Source: Clostridia bacterium (lineage in GTDB: Bacteria; Bacillota; Clostridia; Christensenellales; Aristaeellaceae). From it: a stretch of 33,786 nt of DNA. A program made the position numbers and the translations under genes. Position 1 is the stretch's first letter. Every line of letters starts with the position of its first letter. Below, piece by piece: positions 1 through 6,714 of this stretch. The stretch is from the NCBI GenBank assembly GCA_017552535.1, contig JAFZPV010000023.1, positions 1 through 33,786 of the forward strand, in the 5' to 3' direction. Under the pieces are notes generated by a model. That model saw only the letters and a program-made list of their open reading frames with translations, was not told where the DNA came from and made no database searches.

Positions 1-1
1 G

Positions 2-229
2 GACAAAACTGTGCTTTATATCTCTCAGTATACAGGTATCGCGCGCAGGTACAGTCTAAAAGCAGACGGCCTTTCCGGAGAATACCGTATGAGCATACGC
101 GCAGCAGATGATGTGCGAAACGACGAAGTGCTGGAGGAGCGCGTCTGCAGCTCAGATGGTGCGCTGGAATGTGAACTGTATCTGCGGCCATGCAGCGTGT
201 ACACGGTAGAGATCACGAAAACGGCTTGA
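2..229 (+). CDS. C-terminal end of an unidentified protein (cut by window edge)
   Basis: An open frame enters from the left edge and stops at a TGA at 227-229, giving about 75 residues. The start lies outside the window; the GTG at 11 is internal to the frame and has no ribosome binding site. The residues alternate charged and hydrophobic and end in SVYTVEITKTA, which looks like the last strands of a beta-sandwich. C-terminal beta domains of some glycosidases end this way, but no motif proves it, so the function is left open. It lies 34 nt upstream of the aminopeptidase gene on the same strand and could be in one transcript with it. Confidence 0.5.
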   Translation, partial: DKTVLYISQYTGIARRYSLKADGLSGEYRMSIRAADDVRNDEVLEERVCSSDGALECELYLRPCSVYTVEITKTA

Positions 230-263
230 CTGTTTCCGGGGAACGAATTTGAGGGAGGCTACT

Positions 264-1085
264 ATGAAGATTTATATCTCCGTAGATATGGAAGGCATCA
301 GCGGCATCAACCATCCGGACTATGTCATGCGAGAAGGCCGGCTCTATGCAACCGGCCAGCGCCTCATGACTGCGGACACCAACGCGGCCATTCGCGGCGC
401 ATTTGACGGCGGTGCAGATGAGGTTATCGTGGTGGACGCACATGGTATGTCCGGTAATCTTCTTGTTGAACAGCTTGATCCGCGTGCACTGCTGCTGGCA
501 GGTGAGCCGCATCAGCCTCGCTTCCCGTTCCTGGACAGGACAGTGGACGGTATGTTCCTTGTAGGCTATCATGCTATGGCTGGTACGCAGGGTGCAAATC
601 TCGAACACACGATGACCAGCGCTTCATGGCACAGGTTCTGCATCAACGGCAAACCCTATGGTGAGCTGGGCATCGATGCAGAAATCGCTGCTGAGTGCGG
701 CGTGCCTGTAATGATGGTCTCCGGCGATGACAAGCTTTGTGAAGAAGCGTGCACTTGGCTGGGAAATATCGAAACTGCCATGACCAAACAGGGCCTGGGC
801 CGTCAGAGTGCGTTCTGCCTATCGCCCGAATACGGCCAGAACCGCATTTATGCTTCGGCACGCCGCGCGGCAGAGCGGTTGACGCAGAGGGAGCCTTTCT
901 TCCTGCCGGAGATCCCCTCGCCGGCAAGTGTGGCTATCACATACAAAATGGTGCCTGACGCTGACAGGGCCAATGTGTTTGGCACAAAGCGGCTTGACGG
1001 CTACACTGTTGAAACTACCTATGCGCACCTGTCCGAGATGTACGGCGGCCTCTGGCAGGATTACGGTATCACAAAGAAGATCTAA
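264..1085 (+). CDS. dppA: Zinc D-aminopeptidase, M55 (DppA) family
   Basis: Predicted cytoplasmic metallopeptidase of 273 residues, the usual length for the M55 family, whose B. subtilis member releases N-terminal D-amino acids from short peptides. The N-terminus reads MKIYISVDMEGISG. The expected metal ligands are visible as D8, E10, H60 (VVDAHG), H103 (GYHAMAG) and E134 (GELGIDAE), and H115 matches the conserved catalytic-site histidine. The ATG at 264 is chosen because GAGGGAGG at 251-258 sits 5 nt upstream; a longer frame from the TTG at 249 would bury this ribosome binding site. No dipeptide transporter genes are seen beside it, so the link to D-Ala-D-Ala peptide recycling comes from family knowledge only. 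Confidence 0.9.
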   Translation: MKIYISVDMEGISGINHPDYVMREGRLYATGQRLMTADTNAAIRGAFDGGADEVIVVDAHGMSGNLLVEQLDPRALLLAGEPHQPRFPFLDRTVDGMFLVGYHAMAGTQGANLEHTMTSASWHRFCINGKPYGELGIDAEIAAECGVPVMMVSGDDKLCEEACTWLGNIETAMTKQGLGRQSAFCLSPEYGQNRIYASARRAAERLTQREPFFLPEIPSPASVAITYKMVPDADRANVFGTKRLDGYTVETTYAHLSEMYGGLWQDYGITKKI

Positions 1086-1223
1086 GTGGGAAACATCCAG
1101 AACCGTAATCATTGTTATGGAGCATTTATAGAACGCGACAGGATGGACATCTCCGTCATAAAAGGTTCTTATGCTGAAAACTGGTGTAAAGAACATGGAT
1201 ATTCATACTCTGTGGCAGAATGA
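1086..1223 (+). other. Protein-like 45-codon reading frame, possible gene remnant
   Basis: Directly after the dppA stop, the same frame stays open for 45 codons from a GTG at 1086 to a TGA at 1221-1223. Its composition is protein-like, with a stretch reading KGSYAENWCKEHGYSYS. No ribosome binding site precedes the GTG apart from coding sequence. I do not recognise the family. It may be the tail of a broken gene joined here by a deletion, which would agree with the integrase debris that follows, or it may be chance. Confidence 0.2.
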
Positions 1224-1296
1224 TAGGTAGATTCAAGCTATGGACGTCGAAACCGCAAAAGCATTTGTTCGCATCAACGCCCGGCCGCTGGATGTA

Positions 1297-1479
1297 GCGT
1301 ATCGTCTGCGGGGTAACGTACTTGCTCCGTCGTTTGCCGATCGTCGGCATGACAGTCTCGGTTTGCAGGAGCTGCTGATAGTAGCGCTCCATGACGCGCG
1401 TGTTGACCTCCGTCACTTTCAGCGTGCCTATGAGCGGGTTGATATAATTCTCTATAAGGGAGACAACCCTGTCGCAAAA
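1297..1479 (-). pseudogene. Remnant of a tyrosine recombinase (core-binding domain)
   Basis: About 61 residues in the minus frame resemble the SAM-like core-binding domain of Clostridia phage/ICE integrases. The pattern includes RVVSLIENYINPLIGTLKV, then TRVMERYYQQLL, then KYVTPQTIR. In intact proteins this last segment leads into the helix before the catalytic domain. Similarity ends after TIR, and no catalytic R/H/R/Y region follows. Upstream, the frame passes through hairpin sequence into a stop at 1546-1548. It has no start or ribosome binding site. This is probably debris of a lost mobile element, preserved between dppA and the sigma-factor operon. Recognition rests on remembered family patterns. 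Confidence 0.55.
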
Positions 1480-1482
1480 GAA

Positions 1483-1520
1483 TCGGGACCCGCTTCCTTT
1501 CCGGGCACTGCGGGTCCCGA
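1483..1520 (-). terminator. Intrinsic terminator hairpin after the sigma/partner operon
   Basis: TCGGGACCCGC at 1483-1493 and its exact reverse complement at 1510-1520 make an 11-bp perfect stem with a 16-nt loop. Reading the minus strand, the stem is followed by TTCTTTT, so it can end transcription of the operon whose last stop is at 1584. A second small perfect hairpin (TTCGGCG, 2-nt loop, CGCCGAA, 1527-1542) lies just before it. Confidence 0.55.
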
Positions 1521-1583
1521 CTGTCTTTCGGCGGACGCCGAATTCTCATTCAACGGTCTTTTGTATGCGGCATGGGCAAAGCA

Positions 1584-2687
1584 TCAGTAAGCATTTAACG
1601 TAACGCTGCTCAGATTGTCGCCCTCCACGATATCGAAAGAAAACGACGCTTCGCAGTAATACTGGGTGGCGAAGTCAAACCTGGCAGTCATGCATTCGCC
1701 GTAATGGAAGGTAAGGTACAGGGTCTTCATACTGTAGTATTCGCTGCCGGCAGGCATATGGCTTCTGGCAGAGTTATGGATCGCGGTCATGATGCCGCCG
1801 ATCAGCTCGTTTTTGCAGATCGCATACAGGTCGTTCAGCTTGTCGGACAGGGCATCCTCCTGCATGCAGGCCAGTATCTTTCCGCAGATCTCGACGTCGT
1901 TAAAACGGAAGGATACATTTTTCTCGTTCCCGTCAAATGCCACTTCGGCGACGGTAACGCCATTTGCCTCAAGCTCCACATAAACAACGCCGGAGCTGGC
2001 CGTAATGTCGGGGTAAAGCTGATCGATATTGTAATGACTCTTATATACTTCCGTGCAGCCCGGAAAAACATCCTCCAGCGCCTCCAGCGCTTTTTGACGG
2101 TAATCGTCCTGATCGACAGATCTGTCGCTCAGGCACACCGGGCAAGGCAATTTGCCGTTTGCCTTCGCGTCGCTTTCCATCCACTCGCCTGCGTTCTGCA
2201 TCCCGGAGCAGTTGGGATCGCTGTGGTAATACCTGCCGTTTGCTGTGGCGTAAACCGTTTCACCGATGCAGACTGGGCAGGGAAGCTTGTGCTCTTCCCT
2301 TGCTTCGCTTATGGGAACGAGCATCGCGTTTTGCATGCCCTGGCAAGCGGGATCATCGTGATACCAGATGCCGCGTTCCGTCATGTAGACCTTCTTTTCG
2401 TTGGTTTCAATGCCCGGCCATCCTGCGTTTTCAGGCGTAGGGCTGGGGGCGGCAATGCCGCTTGCGGCGGTCTGGCTGTCGCGGGGCTGACCTGCAGTCG
2501 TATCGATTCTGCCGCCAGTACCGGCTGCGAAGACGACGAATGCGACGCAGGCTATAAAACAAGCTGCGATGGACGTCAGTTTCAGTTTATGCGTAAGCTT
2601 CATTCGTTTTTCGCCCTTTCTGATCCCCTTTGGGATCGCGTCTTCGAAAGCCTGGGGCATTGGGGGAAACATACCGTCAAACTTCAT
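1584..2687 (-). CDS. Membrane-anchored ECF-sigma partner (putative anti-sigma) with two extracytoplasmic Cys/His repeats
   Basis: A 367-residue protein with a short charged cytoplasmic segment (1-36), one membrane helix (about 37-57) and a large outer part. Two tandem repeats (about 98-141 and 143-186) share the pattern VY-T-G-YH-DP-C-GMQNA, then A, K, LPCPVC. The candidate metal ligands are H110, C115, C137 and C140 in the first and H155, C160, C182 and C185 in the second. The spacing recalls the Ada-type zinc finger and similar repeats in secreted Firmicutes proteins. The C-terminal 180 residues are unfamiliar. The ATG at 2687 is chosen for GGAGGT at 2695-2700, 7 nt upstream. The gene overlaps the sigma-factor stop, so the two are translationally coupled. 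The anti-sigma role is inferred from order and topology; the usual HxxxCxxC zinc anti-sigma motif is absent from the inner segment. Confidence 0.65.
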   Translation of the reverse strand: MKFDGMFPPMPQAFEDAIPKGIRKGEKRMKLTHKLKLTSIAACFIACVAFVVFAAGTGGRIDTTAGQPRDSQTAASGIAAPSPTPENAGWPGIETNEKKVYMTERGIWYHDDPACQGMQNAMLVPISEAREEHKLPCPVCIGETVYATANGRYYHSDPNCSGMQNAGEWMESDAKANGKLPCPVCLSDRSVDQDDYRQKALEALEDVFPGCTEVYKSHYNIDQLYPDITASSGVVYVELEANGVTVAEVAFDGNEKNVSFRFNDVEICGKILACMQEDALSDKLNDLYAICKNELIGGIMTAIHNSARSHMPAGSEYYSMKTLYLTFHYGECMTARFDFATQYYCEASFSFDIVEGDNLSSVTLNAY

Positions 2688-3162
2688 ATCCGTCACCTCC
2701 CAGCAGGCGCCTCAATTCTGCCCGCGCCTGGCGCAGCCGCGATTTTACAAGTTCCTCCCGAAGAGACAGCATGCCGGATATCTCCCGGACCGAATAGCCG
2801 TCCTGATAGCGGAGAATGAGCAGCAGCTGATACTTTTCCGGCAGGCGTCTGAATGCGTTCCTGAGATCGATATCAGCCGCAGCGTCACGCTCCGGCGCCG
2901 GTATATCCTGATCGGGGGCGGTCCCGATACGCCTGCGTTTTCGCTTCAGCATTCTGCATTCGTTTATCAGTATCCGCATGAACCAGGTCTCAAAGTACTC
3001 CCCGGCTTCCAGCCTGAAGCGATGCATCCACGCTTTGGCGGCGGCTTCCTGCATGGCGTCTGCGCAGTCGGCGTCGTTCCAGAGTATGGAATACGCCACG
3101 CAATACAGTTTATACCGCATTCGGCTGACACGCTCGCTAAACTCTTTCTCGTTCAAACTCAT
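2677..3162 (-). CDS. ECF-type RNA polymerase sigma factor
   Basis: A 161-residue sigma-70 protein of ECF size. Region 2 covers about residues 10-75 (SILWNDADCADAMQEA then the ETWFMRILINECR helix). Region 4 covers about 100-155, ending in a helix-turn-helix (GYSVREISGMLSLREELVKSRL). There is no region 1 or 3. The ATG at 3162 is preferred over an in-frame GTG at 3231, because the extra 23 residues do not look like family sequence and the alternative has no clear ribosome binding site; even so, the site before 3162 is modest. The next gene overlaps its end by 11 nt and encodes a membrane protein, the usual sigma/anti-sigma layout. A candidate self-recognised promoter lies at 3252-3276. Confidence 0.88.
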   Translation of the reverse strand: MSLNEKEFSERVSRMRYKLYCVAYSILWNDADCADAMQEAAAKAWMHRFRLEAGEYFETWFMRILINECRMLKRKRRRIGTAPDQDIPAPERDAAADIDLRNAFRRLPEKYQLLLILRYQDGYSVREISGMLSLREELVKSRLRQARAELRRLLGGDGYEV

Positions 3163-3251
3163 CACCCCGGCTTTCACTAAATTAGATGCACGGAACGCCT
3201 CAAAAGGGTAATCGGCAGGGAGATTTAACACACATTTTTATGCATACCAAA

Positions 3252-3276
3252 TACGTTATACGAAAAACACCGTTCA
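3252..3276 (-). promoter_or_regulatory. Candidate ECF-type promoter for the sigma operon
   Basis: On the minus strand TGAAC (3276-3272) is followed after 16 bp by CGTA (3255-3252). This matches the TGAAC-N16-CGT layout typical of ECF sigma factors that transcribe their own gene. It lies about 90 bp upstream of the chosen ATG. Autoregulation is inferred. Confidence 0.5.
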
Positions 3277-3351
3277 CACTTTATGATATGGCAGAATCAA
3301 ATGTAAACATAAGAAGGCAAGCCGGTATGCGTTAACAGGATGGAAATCCAT

Positions 3352-3391
3352 AAAAAACGAGCGCCTCCTCCATAGCGGTGGGGGATCGCTC
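3352..3391 (-). terminator. Intrinsic terminator of the small RNA
   Basis: A GC-rich hairpin runs from CGCTC/GAGCG ends (plus-strand 3359-3391) into six T residues on the minus strand (3357-3352). Confidence 0.6.
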
Positions 3392-3427
3392 TGGTAAGCG
3401 ACGCACCACAAAGGCCATTCACTTACA
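3352..3427 (-). ncRNA. Predicted small structured RNA with its own promoter and terminator
   Basis: A minus-strand transcription unit of about 76 nt holds no convincing ORF. It is preceded by TTGACT-N16-TATAAT and ends in a hairpin followed by TTTTTT. The transcript would fold into two hairpins: GTAAGTG/CGCTTAC (3426-3420 with 3400-3394, one G-U pair) and a long GAGCG...CGCTC stem (3391-3387 with 3363-3359) whose interior is also largely paired (CCCCCACCGC against GGAGGAGG with bulges). The layout resembles antitoxin RNAs of type I toxin-antitoxin loci in Firmicutes, but no hydrophobic toxin peptide was found on the opposite strand. Function is unknown. Confidence 0.5.
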
Positions 3428-3433
3428 GACACT

Positions 3434-3461
3434 ATTATACCAGAAAAGCTAAGAAAGTCAA
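3434..3461 (-). promoter_or_regulatory. Sigma-A promoter for the small RNA
   Basis: TTGACT (3461-3456), a 16-bp spacer and TATAAT (3439-3434) on the minus strand. The start point is expected near 3427. Confidence 0.6.
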
Positions 3462-3531
3462 GGACGCTCTTGATCTGTATTATTTCCTGTTTTCCCCGAA
3501 CAGGCAAATCTGCGGCGGAAAAGAAACGGGG

Positions 3532-3539
3532 TTTACACG
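3532..3539 (+). repeat. Left copy of the 8-bp direct repeat flanking element copy 1 (candidate target duplication)
   Basis: TTTACACG here is repeated exactly at 3858-3865, on the other side of the element. The last G is shared with the first base of the inverted repeat, so the duplication may be 7 or 8 bp. Confidence 0.65.
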
Positions 3540-3857
3540 GGACTGTTGCAGAAGCCTGAAATCATAAGCGGGGGGGGATTGGAGGGTTGCCCCTCCAATT
3601 TCAATCCGCAGGGCCGGCTTTGCCGGCACGAGGAAGAAAAATCACGAAGGGCAGCTTGCCGCCCGGAAGTGATTTTTCTTTCCTTACGGTTTTTGCGCCC
3701 GAAAAACCCGCAGGTTTTTTAGCAAAAACTGAAAACCTGTCACTGGAGCCGGAAACATGAGGCGTTTCGGATCTTAGTCAAGCAAACGGTTCCAAAGACC
3801 AAACCGCTGAAAATGAAATCCCATTTCGTTTTCAGCGAGGGGCTGTGCAACAGCCCC
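3539..3857 (+). mobile_element. MITE-like 319-bp structured repeat, copy 1 (complete)
   Basis: The left end GGGACTGTTGCA (3539-3550) is the reverse complement of the right end TGCAACAGCCCC (3846-3857) at 11 of 12 positions. Flanking TTTACACG repeats suggest insertion by transposition. Inside are serial hairpins: TTGGAGGG/CCCTCCAA (3579-3586, 3591-3598), AGAAAAATCAC/GTGATTTTTCT (3635-3645, 3669-3679), GTTTTTGC/GCAAAAAC (3689-3696, 3722-3729) enclosing AAAAACC-CGCA-GGTTTTT (3702-3719), a 15-bp stem at 3805-3837, and the terminator at 3839-3860. The same order recurs in copies 2 and 3 with different stem sequences. It encodes no protein. The ends resemble those of IS6/IS26-family elements, but no transposase is in the window. 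Confidence 0.75.
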
Positions 3858-3860
3858 TTT
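3839..3860 (+). terminator. Intrinsic terminator formed by the right end of copy 1
   Basis: GGGGCTG (3839-3845), a 5-nt loop, CAGCCCC (3851-3857), then TTT. It would insulate the aspartokinase promoter 13 bp downstream from upstream transcription. Confidence 0.55.
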
Positions 3861-3865
3861 ACACG
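3858..3865 (+). repeat. Right copy of the 8-bp direct repeat flanking element copy 1
   Basis: TTTACACG, identical to 3532-3539. It directly follows the right inverted repeat of the element. Confidence 0.65.
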
Positions 3866-3872
3866 CGCGACG

Positions 3873-3901
3873 TTGAAAAAAAACATCCGCTGGGGTATAC
3901 T
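3873..3901 (+). promoter_or_regulatory. Sigma-A promoter for aspartokinase
   Basis: TTGAAA (3873-3878), a 17-bp spacer and TATACT (3896-3901). Transcription would start near 3908, giving a very short leader with no room for a riboswitch. Confidence 0.7.
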
Positions 3902-3930
3902 GGCGTATATCTTTTTTCGCGGAGGCTCTT

Positions 3931-5241
3931 ATGGCCATCAAGGTTGCAAAATTCGGCGGCTCTTCCCTGGCGGACGCCGCGCAGTTCAGAAAAGTAAAAG
4001 ACATCCTCCTGGCGGACCCGTCCCGCCGCTACGCGGTGCCCAGCGCACCGGGCAAGCGCTTTAAGGACGACACCAAGGTTACGGACCTGCTGTACCAGTG
4101 CTACCGGCAGGTGGAAAAGGGCGACGACATGCAGGAGATCTTCTCCCTGATCGAGGAGCGCTACCGCTCCATCGCCTCCGACCTCAGCCTGGACATCGAC
4201 ATCGACGGGCTGCTGGACCAGACCTGCGCGGACATACGCCGCGTGGCCACCCCCGATTTTGCGGCCAGCCGCGGAGAGTACTTAAACGGCGTGCTGCTGA
4301 GTGCCTATCTGGGCTGGGATTTCATCGATCCCAGGGACTATGTGAAGTTCGACCGGCAGGGTGTTTTTGCCGAGGAGTGGACCAACGAGCTTTTGGGCCA
4401 GGAGCTTAAAAAGCACGAGTACGCCGTGATCCCGGGCTTTTACGGCTCGGTGCCCAACGGCGAAGTGCGCACGTTCTCCCGGGGCGGCAGCGACATCACC
4501 GGCGCGGTGGTGGCCCGGGCGGCAGGCGCCGACCTGTATGAAAACTGGACGGACGTATCCGGCTTTCTGATGGCCGATCCCCGCATCGTGGACCATCCCA
4601 AGGAGATCCGCTGCCTCACCTACGCGGAGCTTCGGGAGCTCAGCTACATGGGCGCCACCGTTCTGCACGAAGAGAGCATCTTCCCCGTGCACAAGGCGGG
4701 CATACCCACCAACATCCGCAACACCAACGATCCCGCCCACCACGGCACCATGATCCTGGACAAGCCCCAGGAGGCGACCGGCATCATCACGGGCATCGCG
4801 GGACACAAGAACTTTTCGCTCCTGTCCATCGAAAAAGCCATGCTCAACAGCGAAAAGGGCTTCTGCCGCAAGGTGCTCAGCGTCCTGGAGGATTTTGACA
4901 TCTCCATTGAGCACATGCCCACTGGCATCGACACCGTGAGCGTGGTGGTGGCGGACAGCGAGATCAAAAACCGCCAGAGCGAGATCATACACCGCATCCG
5001 TGAGCTCTGCCAGCCCGACCACATCGATATCTCCACGGGCATCGCCCTGATCGCCACCGTGGGCATCGGCATGGTGCGTTCCCCCGGTACCGCCGCACGG
5101 CTGTTCGGCGGGCTGCACAAGGCCGGCGTCAACGTGCGCATGATCGACCAGGGCTCCAGCGAGCTCAACATCATCGTGGGCGTGGATACCCAGGATTTCG
5201 AAAAGGCCGTGAAGGCCATCTACGAAGCCTTCAATTCGTAA
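3931..5241 (+). CDS. Aspartate kinase (monofunctional, with tandem ACT domains)
   Basis: Phosphorylates L-aspartate as the first step toward lysine, threonine, methionine and diaminopimelate. The protein has 436 residues, the size of a monofunctional aspartokinase. The kinase domain opens with VAKFGGSSLADA (residues 5-16). It contains SAPGKRFKDDTKVTDLL, the conserved RGEYLNG substrate segment, and FSRGGSDITGAVVARA followed by ENWTDVSGFLMADPRIV. The C-terminal 140 residues carry two ACT-type modules (around FSLLSIEKAML and IALIATVGIGM), which bind feedback amino acids in this family. Which amino acid regulates it cannot be read here, so no specific symbol is given. GGAGG at 3921-3925 fixes the ATG. 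It has its own promoter just past repeat copy 1, and the next gene begins 4 nt after its stop. Confidence 0.95.
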   Translation: MAIKVAKFGGSSLADAAQFRKVKDILLADPSRRYAVPSAPGKRFKDDTKVTDLLYQCYRQVEKGDDMQEIFSLIEERYRSIASDLSLDIDIDGLLDQTCADIRRVATPDFAASRGEYLNGVLLSAYLGWDFIDPRDYVKFDRQGVFAEEWTNELLGQELKKHEYAVIPGFYGSVPNGEVRTFSRGGSDITGAVVARAAGADLYENWTDVSGFLMADPRIVDHPKEIRCLTYAELRELSYMGATVLHEESIFPVHKAGIPTNIRNTNDPAHHGTMILDKPQEATGIITGIAGHKNFSLLSIEKAMLNSEKGFCRKVLSVLEDFDISIEHMPTGIDTVSVVVADSEIKNRQSEIIHRIRELCQPDHIDISTGIALIATVGIGMVRSPGTAARLFGGLHKAGVNVRMIDQGSSELNIIVGVDTQDFEKAVKAIYEAFNS

Positions 5242-5245
5242 GCGC

Positions 5246-6679
5246 ATGAATCCGTCTCAGCCGGATACGGCGGCGCGCCCCGATCCCGGCGGCAACAAAG
5301 CGGGAACGGCTGCCCCGGGCGGAAAAGACCGCCCGGGCATGCTGTCTGCCGCCGTGACGGGGGTTTGCGCCCTGGCGCTGGTGCTTTTGTTCCTTTGGCA
5401 CTATCTCACCCGCGGCATCGTTTTCGCCTGGTACGAATACGCCTGGGCGGCGCTGTATCTTACCCTTTTTATTGTTGTCGGCGCGCGCTTCGTGCCCGTA
5501 TGGCTGAAGGCCTGGTCGGGCAAAAGCGTTTCGCTTCCCCGCCGGGAGAAAGCCGGCTTCCGGGAATACGGCTTAGTTGCATTGGCGGTGCTCGCCGCGC
5601 ACGCCGCCGTATGGCTGTTCGCCTTCATCCATACCCGGCTCACGGGTGACACTTTTTCCGGTCCTTTTTCCTATCTGTACGCCTCCGACAGCCCCCATTA
5701 CCTGGATATCGCCGAAAACTGGTATGTAAACGACGGCCCCCGCGGCCAGGTGGTGCGGCTGGTGTTTTTGCCCCTGTATCCCCTGATCGTGCGGGCGGTG
5801 AGCTTCCTTACGGGCGACACCTATTCCGCCGCCATCGGCGTGAGCGTGATCTGCTCCTGCGGGGCGGGCTGCATGCTGTACCGGACGGCACTCGACAGCA
5901 TGGGCCGCAAGGCCGCCCGGCGCGCCGTAAAGTATTTCTGCCTGTTCCCGGGGTTTTTCTTTTATGGCTGCGCCCTGAGCGAAAGCCTGTTTTTGCTGCT
6001 GGGCCTTTGCTGCGTGTTCTTCTCCGCCCGGCGCCGCTGGCTGCCCGCCGCAGTATACGCAGGCTTTGCAGCCTTTACCCGCTCGCCCGGCGTGCTCTTT
6101 GCCGCGCCCCTTCTGTTTGAACTGATCGGTGCCGCCGCCCAGGCGGACAGGGCGGAAAGGCGCCGCCTGACACGGACGGGCGTTTTGTGCACTTTGATCA
6201 CCCTTTCCGGCTTTGCGGCATACCTGTACGTCAATTACCGCGTGTCGGGCTCCTGGTTCCGTTTTCTGGATTACCAGAAGGAAAACTGGTTTCAAAGCCC
6301 CGGCTGGTTTTTCGATACCCCGCGCTACCAGCTGGACTACTTTGTGCGCTATATCCGCGACAAAAGCGTGCCCAACGCCTTCGGCCTGTGGGGCGCAAAC
6401 CTCCTGTCTCTTCTGTCCGCGCTCCTGCTGATGGCCTTTACCGCCCGCACCCAGCGACCCTCCCACACGGCGTATTTCCTGGTGTATTTCGTCTTCACCA
6501 CAGGCGTCACCTGGCTTTTGTCCGGCCCCCGCTACATGCTGGCGTGTTTTCCGCTGGTGCTGGCCCTGGCCCTTCTTTCCCGGCGCAGGGCAGCTGACGC
6601 CGCTTTGACCGCGCTGTGCATCATTTTTTCCGCGCTCCTGTTTCTGGCGTATCTCTCCAACGGCGTGCCGGTATACTGA
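5246..6679 (+). CDS. Polytopic membrane glycosyltransferase, PIG-V (mannosyltransferase) type
   Basis: A 477-residue protein with a proline/glycine-rich cytoplasmic N-terminus (1-30) and about ten hydrophobic segments. Between the first segments is SDSPHYLDIAENWY (about 147-160), followed by FLPLYPL (174-180). These match the lumenal Asp-x-x-His-Tyr and FPLYP signatures of the PIG-V/GT-C family, which transfers sugars, usually mannose, from a polyprenyl-phosphate donor outside the membrane. Bacterial members often decorate cell-surface polymers, but the acceptor here is unknown. It starts 4 nt after the aspartokinase stop and so shares that transcript, although no pathway link is evident. The gene ends just before the next strong promoter. 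Confidence 0.75.
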   Translation: MNPSQPDTAARPDPGGNKAGTAAPGGKDRPGMLSAAVTGVCALALVLLFLWHYLTRGIVFAWYEYAWAALYLTLFIVVGARFVPVWLKAWSGKSVSLPRREKAGFREYGLVALAVLAAHAAVWLFAFIHTRLTGDTFSGPFSYLYASDSPHYLDIAENWYVNDGPRGQVVRLVFLPLYPLIVRAVSFLTGDTYSAAIGVSVICSCGAGCMLYRTALDSMGRKAARRAVKYFCLFPGFFFYGCALSESLFLLLGLCCVFFSARRRWLPAAVYAGFAAFTRSPGVLFAAPLLFELIGAAAQADRAERRRLTRTGVLCTLITLSGFAAYLYVNYRVSGSWFRFLDYQKENWFQSPGWFFDTPRYQLDYFVRYIRDKSVPNAFGLWGANLLSLLSALLLMAFTARTQRPSHTAYFLVYFVFTTGVTWLLSGPRYMLACFPLVLALALLSRRRAADAALTALCIIFSALLFLAYLSNGVPVY

Positions 6680-6685
6680 CCGCCG

Positions 6686-6714
6686 TTGACAATCCCCGTC
6701 AAACGGCTTATAAT
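6686..6714 (+). promoter_or_regulatory. Consensus sigma-A promoter of the mazG-hprK operon
   Basis: TTGACA (6686-6691), exactly 17 bp, TATAAT (6709-6714): a perfect match in both hexamers and spacing. It starts 6 bp after the preceding stop codon. The leader to the first ATG is about 80 nt. Confidence 0.85.

Noticed and set aside
3288-3340. Toxin peptide opposite the predicted small RNA
   Set aside because: The only short frame (MAESNVNIRRQAGMR) is hydrophilic, lacks a ribosome binding site and is unlike membrane-active type I toxins.
3486-3504. CCTGTT/AACAGG hairpin upstream of repeat copy 1
   Set aside because: Only a 6-bp stem with a 7-nt loop and no T-tract or adjacent gene end; too weak to call.
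3861-3930. Lysine riboswitch or other leader upstream of aspartokinase
   Set aside because: The promoter at 3873-3901 leaves a leader of about 23 nt, too short for any known riboswitch.
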